Source: Acidobacteriota bacterium
GTDB lineage: Bacteria; Acidobacteriota; Blastocatellia; Pyrinomonadales; Pyrinomonadaceae
DNA: 64,000 nt
Assembly (NCBI GenBank): GCA_019639135.1
Contig: JAHBSL010000003.1
Location: forward strand, 62,001 to 126,000
Direction of reading: 5' to 3'
Position 1 is the first letter of the stretch, and the number at the start of each line of letters is the position of its first letter. The position numbers and the translations under genes are program-made. The notes beneath the pieces were generated by a model. The model was given only the letters and a program-made list of their open reading frames with translations, was not told where the DNA came from and searched no databases. Shown one piece after another: positions 51,622-60,435 of this stretch.

Positions 51622-53121
51622 TCACTTTCTTTTCTTATGCCTTTTCTTTTTCTTTATCGAACGCGAGGCCGGTTGTTCCGGCCCGTCATCGTCCATTCCC
51701 GAGCCGAGCATTCCGCCCAATCCGCCGAGTCCGCCCATGCCGCCCGAGCCAAGCATTCCGCCCAATCCACCCGAAAGCCCACCGAGCATCTTCTTGCCGA
51801 GTCCGGCGAAAAGACCGCCCTTGTTCATTTGGGCCATCAGCTTCCGCATCTGCTCATATTGACGAAGAAGTTGGTTTACCTCCGCGATCGTCGAGCCCGA
51901 GCCGCCCGCGATGCGCGTCTTGCGGCTGGCATCGATAATGCGATGATCGTTCCGTTCGGCCTTGGTCATCGAATCGATGATCGCCTCGGTCCGCCGCATT
52001 TGCTGATCGACCTCGGCCGATTGCTCTTCCGAAAGCGAAAGCCCGCCGGTCATCTGCTCCGGGAGCATCTTCATCAGCTTTGACATCGAGCCGAGTTGCT
52101 TGAACTGCCGTAGCTGCGAGCGGAAATCCTCCAGCGTAAACTGGTTCCGCGACATCTTGAGCAGTTGGGCCTGTGCTTCCTGCTCGTCGATCTTGCCCTG
52201 GACCTCTTCGATCAAGGTCAGGACGTCGCCCATTCCGAGTATCCGCTGTGCGATGCGGTCCGGATAGAAGGGCTCGATCGCGTCGTATTTTTCTCCGACA
52301 CCGACAAATTTTACCGGCTGGCCGATGACCTGGCGGATCGAGAGTGCCGCACCGCCGCGGGCATCACCGTCCATCTTGGTGAGAACAACGCCCGTAATGC
52401 CGACCCGCTCGTGAAAGGTCTCGGCCGAGTTTACGGCATCCTGGCCGGTCATCGCGTCCGCGACAAAGAGCACCTCGATCGGCTTGGTCTCGGCCTTGAT
52501 CTGCTCGAGTTCGACCATCAGCTCGTCGTCAATGTGAAGACGGCCAGCGGTGTCGATCATCAGCGTGTCGAACCCGAGGTCCTGAGCGTGCTTCATCGCT
52601 CCGCGGACGAGCGTCATCGGGTCTGACGTCTCTTTATTCTCATAAACCGGGACGCCGACGGCACCGCCGACAACGCGAAGTTGCTCGCGTGCGGCCGGGC
52701 GATACAGGTCCACCGAAACCAGAAGCGGCTTTCGCTCCTGATTGGCGGCGAGCCACTTTGAGATCTTTCCGGTCGATGTCGTCTTGCCCGAGCCCTGCAG
52801 CCCGACGATCATTACGACGTTCGGGATCTGCTTAGTAAAAACAAGCCGCGACGACGTGCCGCCCATTAAGGCGACCAGTTCGTCGTAAACTATCTTGACG
52901 ACCTGTTCGTGCGGGTTCAGCCCCTGCCAGACCTCTTGCCCCTCGGCCTTTGCCCTGACGGATTCGACAAATTCCTTAGCGACCTTGTAGTTTACGTCGG
53001 CCTCTAGCAGGGCCATCCGGATCTCGCGAAGAGCTGCGTCAACGTGCTCGGGCGTCAGCTTGCCCAAGCCACGCAGATCGCGCAGCGTTTTCTTGAGTTT
53101 GTCGGACAGCGATTCGAACAT
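51622..53121 (-). CDS. ffh: Signal recognition particle GTPase Ffh
   Basis: A 499-residue protein. The NG domain has GLQGSGKTTSTGKISKWL (P-loop) and the DTAGRLHIDDEL motif; the M domain (QMTGGLSLSEEQSAEVDQQM region) binds signal peptide and 4.5S RNA. The C-terminus is an unusual long Gly/Met-rich tail (GGLSGGLGGMLGSGGMGGLG) ending in KKKKRHKKRK. It targets membrane proteins to SecYEG through FtsY. First gene of the ribosomal/tRNA-modification cluster. Confidence 0.96.
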   Translation of the reverse strand: MFESLSDKLKKTLRDLRGLGKLTPEHVDAALREIRMALLEADVNYKVAKEFVESVRAKAEGQEVWQGLNPHEQVVKIVYDELVALMGGTSSRLVFTKQIPNVVMIVGLQGSGKTTSTGKISKWLAANQERKPLLVSVDLYRPAAREQLRVVGGAVGVPVYENKETSDPMTLVRGAMKHAQDLGFDTLMIDTAGRLHIDDELMVELEQIKAETKPIEVLFVADAMTGQDAVNSAETFHERVGITGVVLTKMDGDARGGAALSIRQVIGQPVKFVGVGEKYDAIEPFYPDRIAQRILGMGDVLTLIEEVQGKIDEQEAQAQLLKMSRNQFTLEDFRSQLRQFKQLGSMSKLMKMLPEQMTGGLSLSEEQSAEVDQQMRRTEAIIDSMTKAERNDHRIIDASRKTRIAGGSGSTIAEVNQLLRQYEQMRKLMAQMNKGGLFAGLGKKMLGGLSGGLGGMLGSGGMGGLGGLGGMLGSGMDDDGPEQPASRSIKKKKRHKKRK

Positions 53122-53203
53122 AAAGGCACACTTCGGCTACAAGAGTCGAAACTATAAATACTAGTGTTTGCGGCAAAAAGAGTCAAACTTCGGAGACGAT
53201 GGC

Positions 53204-54229
53204 TCAGCCCAGCAAAACCGTCGCGATATTGAAATAGAACACTAACGTAAGGATATCCGTCGCTGCGAGCGTGATCGGCCCGGCGGCTATCTTTGAGTCC
53301 TCATGGATCGCGTGGAGCAGCGTCGGGATACTCATCCCAATTATGCCCGCGGCAAACACCGACAGCAGCACGCTGAGCCCGATGACCAGAGCCGCGAGCG
53401 GCTCGCCACGCCAGACCCAGGCGATCGACCCGACCGCCGCTCCGCAAGCAAGTCCAAGCAACAGGGTCGCCGAAGCTTCCCGGCGCAGCCATCGGAAATA
53501 ATCCTTCAAATTCGGTGTGCCGAAATGCAGGTTCTGTAAAGCGACGGTCATCGACTGGATGCTGACGCTCTCGCCGAGGGCGAGTACGAGCGTAATGAAG
53601 AACGCAAGCACGATCGCCTCCGCCAGCGTCGCCTCGTAAAAACCGGTAAGCAACGCACAGATCGTCCCGCTCGCCATTGTTGCGATCAACCACGGAAACC
53701 GATAGCGGAAGATGCCGAACGCCGATTTTCCTTTGATCTGCTGAATGCCGAAGCCGATCATCTGAAAAACGTCGTCAACGTGGTGCCGCTCTGCGATGTT
53801 GAGCGTTTCTTTTGTAAAAAGCCCGGCATCGACGACGCCAAGCATTCGCCCGTCCTCGTCAACCACCGGAAACGCCAAAAACTTGTACTCCAAAAACATC
53901 TCGCACGCCTCAAGCACCGTGGCCGAGGCCGGCACCGCGACGATGTCCGTGCTCATTATGTCGCCAAGCCGGACCGAAGGCATCGATGTGAGCAGCTTGC
54001 GCGTCGGGAGAATTCCGCGCAAGTGGTTGTCGGCATCGACAACATAAAAGTAAATGATCCGCTCGCCGAGCCCTTCGAGCCTGATAAGGCGAAGCGCTCC
54101 TTCGACCGTTAGCGATTCATCGAGCCGCGGAAAGTCGGTCCGGGCAAAGCGCCTGACCGGTTCCTGTAGGTGGCCGGCGTCGTTCGGGTTGATAGTGCCA
54201 TGTATGTCTTCTGAAAATTGCGATCCCAT
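53204..54229 (-). CDS. mgtE: MgtE-like magnesium transporter lacking the N-terminal domain
   Basis: A 341-residue protein with a pair of CBS domains (about residues 65-190; VVDADNHLRGILP, FPVVDEDGRMLGVVD) and then about five membrane helices (IATMASGTICALLTGF, AIVLAFFITLVLALGESVS, LLGLACGAAVGSIAWVW, LAALVIGLSVLLSVFAAGI). Full MgtE proteins have an extra N-terminal superhelical domain, which is absent here. Start with GGAGG upstream. Magnesium transport is inferred from the membrane domain. Confidence 0.85.
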   Translation of the reverse strand: MGSQFSEDIHGTINPNDAGHLQEPVRRFARTDFPRLDESLTVEGALRLIRLEGLGERIIYFYVVDADNHLRGILPTRKLLTSMPSVRLGDIMSTDIVAVPASATVLEACEMFLEYKFLAFPVVDEDGRMLGVVDAGLFTKETLNIAERHHVDDVFQMIGFGIQQIKGKSAFGIFRYRFPWLIATMASGTICALLTGFYEATLAEAIVLAFFITLVLALGESVSIQSMTVALQNLHFGTPNLKDYFRWLRREASATLLLGLACGAAVGSIAWVWRGEPLAALVIGLSVLLSVFAAGIIGMSIPTLLHAIHEDSKIAAGPITLAATDILTLVFYFNIATVLLG

Positions 54230-54328
54230 TAGTGCTTGTTTCCTCCGAGCCTGAAAGAGACTTTTCTACTTGCCCGCCGCTCGCTTGTCTAAACGTGGGC
54301 GGCCGGGAATGTTCCATTGTTCTTCGAC

Positions 54329-54700
54329 TTAGGAAACTCGGGGCGGGGAACGGTCGGAGCCGGATGTGAGAAGGAACTTGGTGCGCTGTGGTCCGATCGC
54401 ACTGATTAGGTGCGTAGATGCGGCGGCAATCTTGCGGGTCGTAAGTGCCGGGAGGCCTGTATGGCAAGCTCCGTCGCCATCGCCGGCCACATCTTTGCAA
54501 ATCTTGGTCAGCTTCTGACCGTGGAATCCATCCTGCGGAAATATCGAATAGCCGTAAAGCTTTGCCCCGCCTTTGCCGAGCAGGCTCGCGGACTGAGTAT
54601 CAACACTCGCTTCGGCAAAAGGGAAAATATGGACACCCTCGCCGCGTGAAACACACAACGAGACCAGCAATACCGCGAGTATTGAAAAGCGTTTGACCAT
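54329..54700 (-). CDS. Small secreted protein of unknown function
   Basis: A 123-residue frame with a signal peptide (FSILAVLLVSLCVSRGEG) and a Cys-containing mature part (KICKDVAGDGDGACHTGLP). No family is recognised. It lies just before the GT9 remnant and the ATPase/TOPRIM cassette. The signal peptide supports it, but the call is uncertain. Confidence 0.45.
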   Translation of the reverse strand: MVKRFSILAVLLVSLCVSRGEGVHIFPFAEASVDTQSASLLGKGGAKLYGYSIFPQDGFHGQKLTKICKDVAGDGDGACHTGLPALTTRKIAAASTHLISAIGPQRTKFLLTSGSDRSPPRVS

Positions 54701-54721
54701 CGGGATCCGGGAACAAGAAAA

Positions 54722-54922
54722 TTATATCATCTTTGTCGCCTGATCAGCCTTTTCAATTAGTTGCTCCGCCGCCGCAATGACCCGCTCGGGCGGGATCGAG
54801 AGTATGCAGCGTGGTTCGCCGAAGACCTCGCAGCGGTAACCGGGGCAGGGCTGGCAGTCGAATTCCTCAAAGACTGTCTCGCTCGGCGAGTCGCCCCAGG
54901 GGCGCCAGTGGTCGCGGTTCGA
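54722..54922 (-). pseudogene. Original 3' end of the GT9 heptosyltransferase gene, separated by an insertion
   Basis: On the minus strand the frame reads SNRDHWRPWGDSPSETVF through EPRCILS, identical to the C-terminal region of the heptosyltransferase gene at 56624-57664. It then continues IPPERVIAAAEQLIEKAD to a stop at 54722-54724. That end is the more plausible natural C-terminus, while the intact gene now ends in a different short tail. The cassette between them carries a second copy of the shared 123 bases. Confidence 0.8.
54800..54922. repeat. 123-bp perfect direct repeat, copy A
   Basis: Identical base for base to 56678-56800 and in the same orientation; the two copies diverge at both ends. 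It encodes the last conserved part of the heptosyltransferase and marks the left edge of the inserted cassette. Confidence 0.95.
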
Positions 54923-55007
54923 TGGACCCGAATGTTATGAAAAACTAAAGATATTTCTTGACGTCCCAACCGCGAAGCGAACAAGGGTGAGCTGGTACTG
55001 AGGCGAA

Positions 55008-55484
55008 CTAAAAGAGGATTTCACAAACGGTTTCACGGAACCGAGCAAGTTCACTAGCATTGTGCCGAAAGGCCTCATGGTTCCATGTCACACTTGTTTC
55101 GCTTATGCAGTCTTCTGCAAGTTTCTTCCCGACGTTTTCCAAGCCTCCAAGATTAATTTCTTCGGGCTCGTCCAACGAACCAAAAACAAAGACCCGGTCC
55201 CTTATATCATCGGGTACCGAATTCATAATTTCCTCAGCTCGCTTGGCATTACTATCAAAATCGATGATTAACACGACGTGTCCGTTTGGCCTTTTTCTAA
55301 GGTAATCAATATATTCTCTCTTGAACGCTAACATGACCTTGTCTTTGCCACCGCAATAAGGCAAGATCTGCATTTGCCGTTGTCTGGCGTAATCAACCTT
55401 CAGGTGGATTCCATTCAGAATCTGCGTATTGGCGTAATCCTCCGGCAAAAAAAGGAGATGAGGACGGTACTGGTTAATCGCCAT
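55008..55484 (-). CDS. TOPRIM-like protein (candidate nuclease) paired with an ATPase
   Basis: A 158-residue protein. The TOPRIM fold is suggested by LLFLPEDYANTQILNGI (Glu followed by a helix) and VVLIIDFDSNAKRA (DxD), plus a GSLDEPEEIN segment. It starts 1 base after the stop of the ATPase gene and is thus in one operon with it. ATPase-plus-TOPRIM pairs occur in OLD, Gabija and PARIS-type defence systems. This protein is much shorter than AriB or GajA, so the family is not settled. Nuclease activity is an inference from the acidic residues. Confidence 0.65.
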   Translation of the reverse strand: MAINQYRPHLLFLPEDYANTQILNGIHLKVDYARQRQMQILPYCGGKDKVMLAFKREYIDYLRKRPNGHVVLIIDFDSNAKRAEEIMNSVPDDIRDRVFVFGSLDEPEEINLGGLENVGKKLAEDCISETSVTWNHEAFRHNASELARFRETVCEILF

Positions 55485-55485
55485 T

Positions 55486-56592
55486 TCAACCTAGATCACC
55501 TCGAATTAGTGCGTCGATCGGGTCGCCCAAATTGGGAATGTCGGCAAGTTTGCGAACCATTGTTGGGTCCAGGTGACTATCTCTCGAAAGTACCAAAGTG
55601 TTTTCTTCAGAAAATCGACGAATTGCTTCATCGTTATGTGAGGTCGCAATAAATTGTCCTCCATTTTCGAACACCGTTCGCAACGAAAGCAGGAAGTGCC
55701 CAACTTCTGAAAGCGCAAGATAGTTATCTGGCTCATCCCAAAAACAAACAAGTGGCCCGTATGCCCTGTTTGAAGCAATTACCAACGAACAAATCATGAA
55801 GCATTTTTCTCCATCTGATAAATCTTCAAACGGAATTGAAATCTGCTCCAGATTCCTAGAGAACTGCACAGTCAGTCTTCTGGCATCCGTCGCAACGATC
55901 GGATTCTTAATATCTCGAAAGTCAGGCATCACTGCTCGCAAATACTCGTCAATACTCGAATAAGCAGACGGCGAATTTGCGATCAGACCGGAGAACCATG
56001 CTCCAAAATTTGTTACTTGAATATTCGGCTGTAAAGTCTCTTCATTAGAATCTCCACCAATCAATGCGGGCATTGGCCGCAGAATAAGCATATTAGAGAG
56101 CCATTTCTTGAAAATGCTCAGTGGGTCCAACTCCGAGCTTTCCTGGACAATCGGAAGAGCCACCAAATGCCAATCTATCCGAAACTCCGCTGCCGCCCCC
56201 GCGCTATCTTTGGGAAGAGAGACTTGGGCAAGTTCTCGTGAATAAACAGGCTGCCCATCAACGGTTAGTCTCTCCTCGGACACGCGAAGCTCCTTAAATT
56301 TATCAGGAAGTTCAAGCGCGAGCGTGTATTCGTAGATTTGAACCCCGAGCGCTGCTTCCAGAACAATTTTTACCGGAACAGAGGCCCGTCCATAGGTGAG
56401 GTCCTTGGAGCCTATTAAATCGCTTACTCGATTTGTACCTCTTGCGATTCGCTGTAGAATTTTCAGAGCAAGTCCCACAGTAGTTTTTCCTGATCCGTTC
56501 TTGCCAATCAAAAGGACCGAAGACAAACCATCAAGATTCAATTCGAAGTTTTCTAAAGAGCGGAAATTGTGTACGTAGAGGCGTCGAATCAC
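55486..56592 (-). CDS. AAA/ABC-type ATPase, OLD/RecF-like, of a candidate defence cassette
   Basis: A 368-residue protein starting GTG (MIRRLYVHNFRSLENFELNL), typical of the SMC/RecF/OLD type. Walker A is GKNGSGKTT, the signature motif LSDGEK, Walker B PLVCFWDEPDN and the H-loop ATSHNDEA. It lacks a coiled coil or fused nuclease. The following TOPRIM-like gene probably supplies the effector. No ribosome binding site is visible before the GTG. The sequence is AT-richer than the flanks. A role in phage defence is inferred from architecture. Confidence 0.82.
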   Translation of the reverse strand: MIRRLYVHNFRSLENFELNLDGLSSVLLIGKNGSGKTTVGLALKILQRIARGTNRVSDLIGSKDLTYGRASVPVKIVLEAALGVQIYEYTLALELPDKFKELRVSEERLTVDGQPVYSRELAQVSLPKDSAGAAAEFRIDWHLVALPIVQESSELDPLSIFKKWLSNMLILRPMPALIGGDSNEETLQPNIQVTNFGAWFSGLIANSPSAYSSIDEYLRAVMPDFRDIKNPIVATDARRLTVQFSRNLEQISIPFEDLSDGEKCFMICSLVIASNRAYGPLVCFWDEPDNYLALSEVGHFLLSLRTVFENGGQFIATSHNDEAIRRFSEENTLVLSRDSHLDPTMVRKLADIPNLGDPIDALIRGDLG

Positions 56593-56623
56593 GGTGCGAT
56601 AATAATCTACTGCGTTGTTAATC

Positions 56624-57664
56624 TCAAGAGGTTAGCAAACGGTCGACTCTGGAAATGACCGAAGTAACATTGACGCTGAGTATGCAGCGTGGTTCGCCGA
56701 AGACCTCGCAGCGGTAACCGGGGCAGGGCTGGCAGTCGAATTCCTCAAAGACTGTCTCGCTCGGCGAGTCGCCCCAGGGGCGCCAGTGGTCGCGGTTCGA
56801 AGAGCCGAAGATGACGAGGGTCGGCGTTCCGACCGCCGCCGAGATGTGGGCGATGCCGCTGTCGTTCCCGACGAAGATCTTCGCCCGTGAGGCTAGTGCG
56901 GTTATCTCCGGCAGGCTAAGGTCGTCAAATGTCGTTACCGGAACGTTGGACCGAGCGACAAGCTCATCAAGCACGCCCGATTCGCTCTTCGAAGCAACAG
57001 CGACCGCCGCGAGGCCCCTTTCCGCGAGATGCTCGGCAAGCCGGGCGAAGTTCTCCGCCGGCCATTGCTTTGTGACAAACGCGGTCGAGGGATGAAGAAG
57101 AACAAATTCGGAATGCGGAATTCGGAATGCGGAATCTGCGAGACGCTGCTCGATCGATCTGAGAGCTTCGGCAGCTATCGGCAAGCGGCTCGGCGGCCGG
57201 TCTTCGACCTCAATGCCGACGAACCCGAGCAGTGCAAGCTGCTGCTCTGCCGAGTGGGTCGGAGTTCTCCCCCAGAAATCTGCCGAAGATGAGAGAAGAT
57301 CGGTATAGAAATTCGCGTATTGATAGTTTGCGTAGCCGACTCGATGGCGGGCACCGGTCGCCCGCGTAAAAAAGGTCGAGGTTGTGCCGCCGTGGAGATT
57401 GATGACGACGTCGTATTTTGTCCGGCGAAGTCGTCGGGCCGTTCGCATCCGCTCGAGTCCCGAGCGGCCAACGGAAATAACGCTATCGACCGAATCAAAG
57501 CCCTCAAGAAGCGGCGCGACCCAATCTTCGAGCAAAATATCGATTTGCGCTTCCGGAAGCTGCCGGCGGAGTGCCACGAGCGAGGGCGTTGCAAGAACCG
57601 TATCGCCGATCGAGCGAAGCCGAATGACGAGAACTCGCTCAACTTTTTCCCAGTCAATGTTCAT
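56624..57664 (-). CDS. Glycosyltransferase family 9 (heptosyltransferase-like), altered C-terminus
   Basis: About 346 residues from the ATG at 57664. Family features: RVLVIRLRSIGDTVLATPSLVALRR at the start, LLHPSTAFVTKQWPAENFARLAEHL, and FVGNDSGIAHISAAVGTPTLVIFG with the donor-binding motif. It transfers sugars (typically heptose) to LPS core. The C-terminal end now reads ILSVNVTSVISRVDRLLTS, while the displaced copy 54722-54922 ends differently, so the tail was replaced by an insertion. A 14-bp tandem duplication lies at 57106-57133. Confidence 0.87.
   Translation of the reverse strand: MNIDWEKVERVLVIRLRSIGDTVLATPSLVALRRQLPEAQIDILLEDWVAPLLEGFDSVDSVISVGRSGLERMRTARRLRRTKYDVVINLHGGTTSTFFTRATGARHRVGYANYQYANFYTDLLSSSADFWGRTPTHSAEQQLALLGFVGIEVEDRPPSRLPIAAEALRSIEQRLADSAFRIPHSEFVLLHPSTAFVTKQWPAENFARLAEHLAERGLAAVAVASKSESGVLDELVARSNVPVTTFDDLSLPEITALASRAKIFVGNDSGIAHISAAVGTPTLVIFGSSNRDHWRPWGDSPSETVFEEFDCQPCPGYRCEVFGEPRCILSVNVTSVISRVDRLLTS
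56678..56800. repeat. 123-bp perfect direct repeat, copy B
   Basis: Second copy, inside the intact GT9 gene; identical to 54800-54922. It lies between the unchanged gene body (from 56801) and the new C-terminal tail. Confidence 0.95.
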
Positions 57665-57711
57665 CGCGGACAACGGCAATTGTCCACTCTCCGCTGTCCA
57701 TTGTCCATTGC

Positions 57712-57888
57712 CTAGTTTTCAATTGTTGCCTCATCGACCAGCATCACCGGTATCTCATCCCGCACCGGATAGACCAGCCGGCACTCGGGATTCTGGCAGG
57801 TAATCTTGGTCTCTTCGTCGTCGATCTTCACCTCCGCCTTGCACTTTGGGCAGCGGAGTATCTCTAGCAATTCTGGGCTTATCGGCAT
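57712..57888 (-). CDS. Trm112-family zinc-ribbon protein
   Basis: A 58-residue protein from the ATG at 57888: MPISPELLEILRCPKCKAEV, then CQNPECRLVYPVRDEIPVML. CPKC and CQNPEC form a zinc-ribbon. In eukaryotes and archaea Trm112 activates methyltransferases; bacterial members are small relatives, often next to LPS or tRNA genes. Here it lies directly upstream of the GT9 gene in the same direction. Confidence 0.85.
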   Translation of the reverse strand: MPISPELLEILRCPKCKAEVKIDDEETKITCQNPECRLVYPVRDEIPVMLVDEATIEN

Positions 57889-58010
57889 TTTATCGCTCCT
57901 GAAAACATCTATATCTTCGCGCACTTTAGGCGAAAAACTCAGCGTCCCCCGCGTTTAGTTTTGGGCAAAACGCGGAGGACGGTCAAGTTTACTGCAATTC
58001 GGGCGAAGCC

Positions 58011-59171
58011 CTAGGCGGCCTCGGGTGTTTTGGTTCCGCATTCGGGGCAGAACTTGGCACCCGCCGAAAGCTCGGCCTGGCAGCCGGTGCACTTCGCTTT
58101 CTCTTGCGAGGAGCCGCACTCCGAGCAGAACTTCGCACCCTCGCGAAGCTTTGCACCGCATTTTACGCACGGCACCTGAGCGATCTCCATCTTGCCGCCG
58201 CAATCGGCGCAGAACTTGGCACCTGCCGCGTTCTGTTTGCCGCAGCTCGGGCAGGAAACTCCTGCCGCCGCGGTTCCGCCGCCGCCCGGACCGCCCGGCT
58301 GATTTGCGGTGAAAGCGTTTGCCATATGGCCACCGACCGCAAATCCGGCACCGAGTCCGGCACCGAGCCCCGCACCGCCGCCTTCATTCTGGGCCGCGTC
58401 GCGAAGAGCATCAGCCGCCTGAAACTGCATATATTTTTGCGCGTCGCCGAGAGCTCCCATAGAGGCACGCTTGTCCATCGCCGCTTCAACCTCGGGCGGA
58501 AGCGAGATGTTCTCGATGTAGAATTTCGTTACCTCAAGCCCGTAGGACGAAAAGTCCGCGTTGATCTTTCCGCGGATGGCCTCGCCGAGTTCTTTATATT
58601 GTGCAGCCAGGTCGAGAGCAGGGATCTTCATCTCGCCGATGGCGTCGGAAAACTCCGAAACGATCGCCCGCTTGAGCTGGCCGTCGATATCTTCGGTCTG
58701 AAAATGAGCGTTGGTCCCGGCGATCTCTTTGATAAAGCCTGCCGGGTCGGCGACGCGAAGGCTGTAAGCTCCAAACGCACGTAGCCGGACGATGCCGAAG
58801 TCCGCATCGCGGAGCATTATCGGGTTCGATGTGCCCCACTTCATATCCGTGAACTGCTTCGTATTGACGAAATAGACCTCGGACTTCATCGGCGAATTGA
58901 AGCCGTATTTCCAGGCGCCGAGCTTCGACAGGATCGGCGTGTTGCCGCCGTCGATGGAGTAGCGGCCGGGCGTGAAAACGTCGGCCACCTGGCCCTCGAA
59001 AACAAAAACGGCCGCCTGCGATTCGCGAACGATAAGCTGGGCACCGTTCTTGATCTCCTGTTGATATACGGGGAACCGATAGACCAGCGTATCCTGCGAA
59101 GAATCAAGCCACTCGATGACCTCGATGAACTGATTCATCGCGGCTTCCTTAACCTTGTCAACTATGCTCAT
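58011..59171 (-). CDS. SPFH-domain protein with three zinc-ribbon modules
   Basis: A 386-residue protein. The first 250 residues form an SPFH/virion-core-like domain (FIEVIEWLDSSQDTLVYRFP, then REIAGTNAHFQTEDIDGQLK). A Gly-rich linker (GAGLGAGLGAGF region) follows. The C-terminus has CPSCGKQNAAGAKFCADCG, CVKCGAKLREGAKFCSECG and CTGCQAELSAGAKFCPECG, three CxxC pairs of the zinc-ribbon type. It resembles YdjI/'virion core protein' relatives that form membrane-associated scaffolds. The function is not established. Confidence 0.82.
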   Translation of the reverse strand: MSIVDKVKEAAMNQFIEVIEWLDSSQDTLVYRFPVYQQEIKNGAQLIVRESQAAVFVFEGQVADVFTPGRYSIDGGNTPILSKLGAWKYGFNSPMKSEVYFVNTKQFTDMKWGTSNPIMLRDADFGIVRLRAFGAYSLRVADPAGFIKEIAGTNAHFQTEDIDGQLKRAIVSEFSDAIGEMKIPALDLAAQYKELGEAIRGKINADFSSYGLEVTKFYIENISLPPEVEAAMDKRASMGALGDAQKYMQFQAADALRDAAQNEGGGAGLGAGLGAGFAVGGHMANAFTANQPGGPGGGGTAAAGVSCPSCGKQNAAGAKFCADCGGKMEIAQVPCVKCGAKLREGAKFCSECGSSQEKAKCTGCQAELSAGAKFCPECGTKTPEAA

Positions 59172-59339
59172 TCAGACCTCTCCTTATGCTATTTCTAACG
59201 TCAAACTATGCCACAAAGTTCGGCCAATTGGAAGTTTTTCGGCCCCTTAACGCCGATGAACGGTAGCTGTTCGTCAATGAACGGACAACATGAGGCTCAG
59301 ACTGCGGGCTTCTGCACGTTGTTTCATGACCGCTTCTTG

Positions 59340-59610
59340 TTATGGGTTACAGATCTGGACCGGAGACATCCTGGTTTCGTCTTGGTTTTGAACCGCCACG
59401 TTGGGCGTCAGGCCGCAAAGTGCTCCATACGGTCTATCGCCTTTACAATCATCCTTGAACGCCTGGAACGCCTGGATCTTTTCGACCGCATCTTCGATCG
59501 AATGCAAATAGTTGACGTTCAAACATTCGTCGCGAAGGCTGCCGTTGAATGTTTCGATGAATGCATTATCCGTCGGTTCTCCGAGACGGGAGAAGTCAAG
59601 CTAAACGTTG
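59340..59610 (-). pseudogene. IS3-family transposase (OrfB) remnant
   Basis: On the minus strand the frame reads LDFSRLGEPTDNAFIETFNG with the last DDE Glu, then SLRDECLNVNYLHSIEDAVEKI and LTPNVAVQ, the C-terminal end of IS3-family OrfB. A stop codon lies just before it (NV*LDF), and no inverted repeats or orfA were found. The rest of the gap 59172-59664 holds no gene. A dead IS fragment. Confidence 0.78.
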
Positions 59611-59664
59611 TTCTCATACGCCTTTTTGATCGGGAAGCATGAGCTATCCAAATAAGCCGACTGC

Positions 59665-60435
59665 TCAGAGCTTGAACTCGGCGATGACGGGCGCGTGGTC
59701 GCTCGGCTTTTCAAGGCTCCGTGTGGAGCGGTCAATGACGCAATCGATGCACTTCTCGGCCAGGGCCGGCGAGGTCCAGATGTAGTCGATCCGCAGGCCG
59801 CGGTTCCGCTGCCAGGCACCCTCGCGGTAATTCCACCACGAAAACTCCTGAGCGTCGCCGTTGATCTTCCGAAAGGTATCGACAAAGCCCCATTGCTTTA
59901 CGTGGTACATCGCGGCTCGCTCGGGCTTAGAGAAATGGAGCTTGCCTTCCCATTGTTGGACGCTCCAGACGTCAAGATCCTCCATCGCGACGTTGAAATC
60001 GCCGCAGAGAAGCACGTCGTTTTCGGTCGAGCAGTTCTCGTCAAAGAACCGCCGAAGCTTCTGAAGCCAATCGAGTTTGAATGTGAACTTGTCTGTCCAA
60101 AGCTCTGTGCCGTTAGGGATGTATGTATTGACGATGCGAACACCGCCGATGGTCCCGGCGATCAGGCGCTTCGGCGATTCCCCATCGTCATCGGGAAAAC
60201 CCTTGACGACATCTGAGATCTCGTGCTTTGAGAGAATGGCGACACCGTTATAAGACTTCTGGCCAAAGAACTCGGCCTTGTATCCCGCCTCGGTGATCGC
60301 GGCAAACGGGAAATTCTCGTCAACGCACTTCGTTTCCTGAAGGCAAACAACATCCGGCCCGGCCCGCTCCAGCCAGTCAAGCAGATGCTCCATCCGCGCG
60401 TTTATCGAATTTACGTTCCAGGCTGCTATTTTCAC
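59665..60435 (-). CDS. xth: Exodeoxyribonuclease III (Xth)
   Basis: A 256-residue AP endonuclease/3'-5' exonuclease of base excision repair. Motifs: AAWNVNSINARMEHLLDWL, LQETKC, the NTYIPNG loop, GDFNVAMEDLDVW and the final RIDYIWTS with PSDHAPV. It overlaps the RES gene stop by four bases on the same strand. Confidence 0.93.
   Translation of the reverse strand: MKIAAWNVNSINARMEHLLDWLERAGPDVVCLQETKCVDENFPFAAITEAGYKAEFFGQKSYNGVAILSKHEISDVVKGFPDDDGESPKRLIAGTIGGVRIVNTYIPNGTELWTDKFTFKLDWLQKLRRFFDENCSTENDVLLCGDFNVAMEDLDVWSVQQWEGKLHFSKPERAAMYHVKQWGFVDTFRKINGDAQEFSWWNYREGAWQRNRGLRIDYIWTSPALAEKCIDCVIDRSTRSLEKPSDHAPVIAEFKL

Larger units (their letters stand above)
54923..56677. mobile_element. Inserted ATPase/TOPRIM cassette between 123-bp direct repeats
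   Basis: A 1755-bp segment bounded by identical 123-bp repeats derived from the 3' end of a GT9 gene. It carries two minus-strand genes and is visibly more AT-rich than its neighbours. The right end supplies a new 17-codon tail and stop (56624-56677) for the interrupted glycosyltransferase. No integrase, transposase or short terminal inverted repeats were found. Insertion with target duplication is inferred from the repeats. Confidence 0.75.

Noticed and set aside
54757..54984. 75-codon minus-strand frame across the GT9 remnant
   Set aside because: It is a frame-shifted shadow of the duplicated heptosyltransferase tail; the true frame gives the conserved sequence.
57948..57976. Hairpin CCGCGTTT...AAACGCGG downstream of the SPFH gene as a terminator
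   Set aside because: The stem is good but no T run follows on the minus strand, so termination is doubtful.
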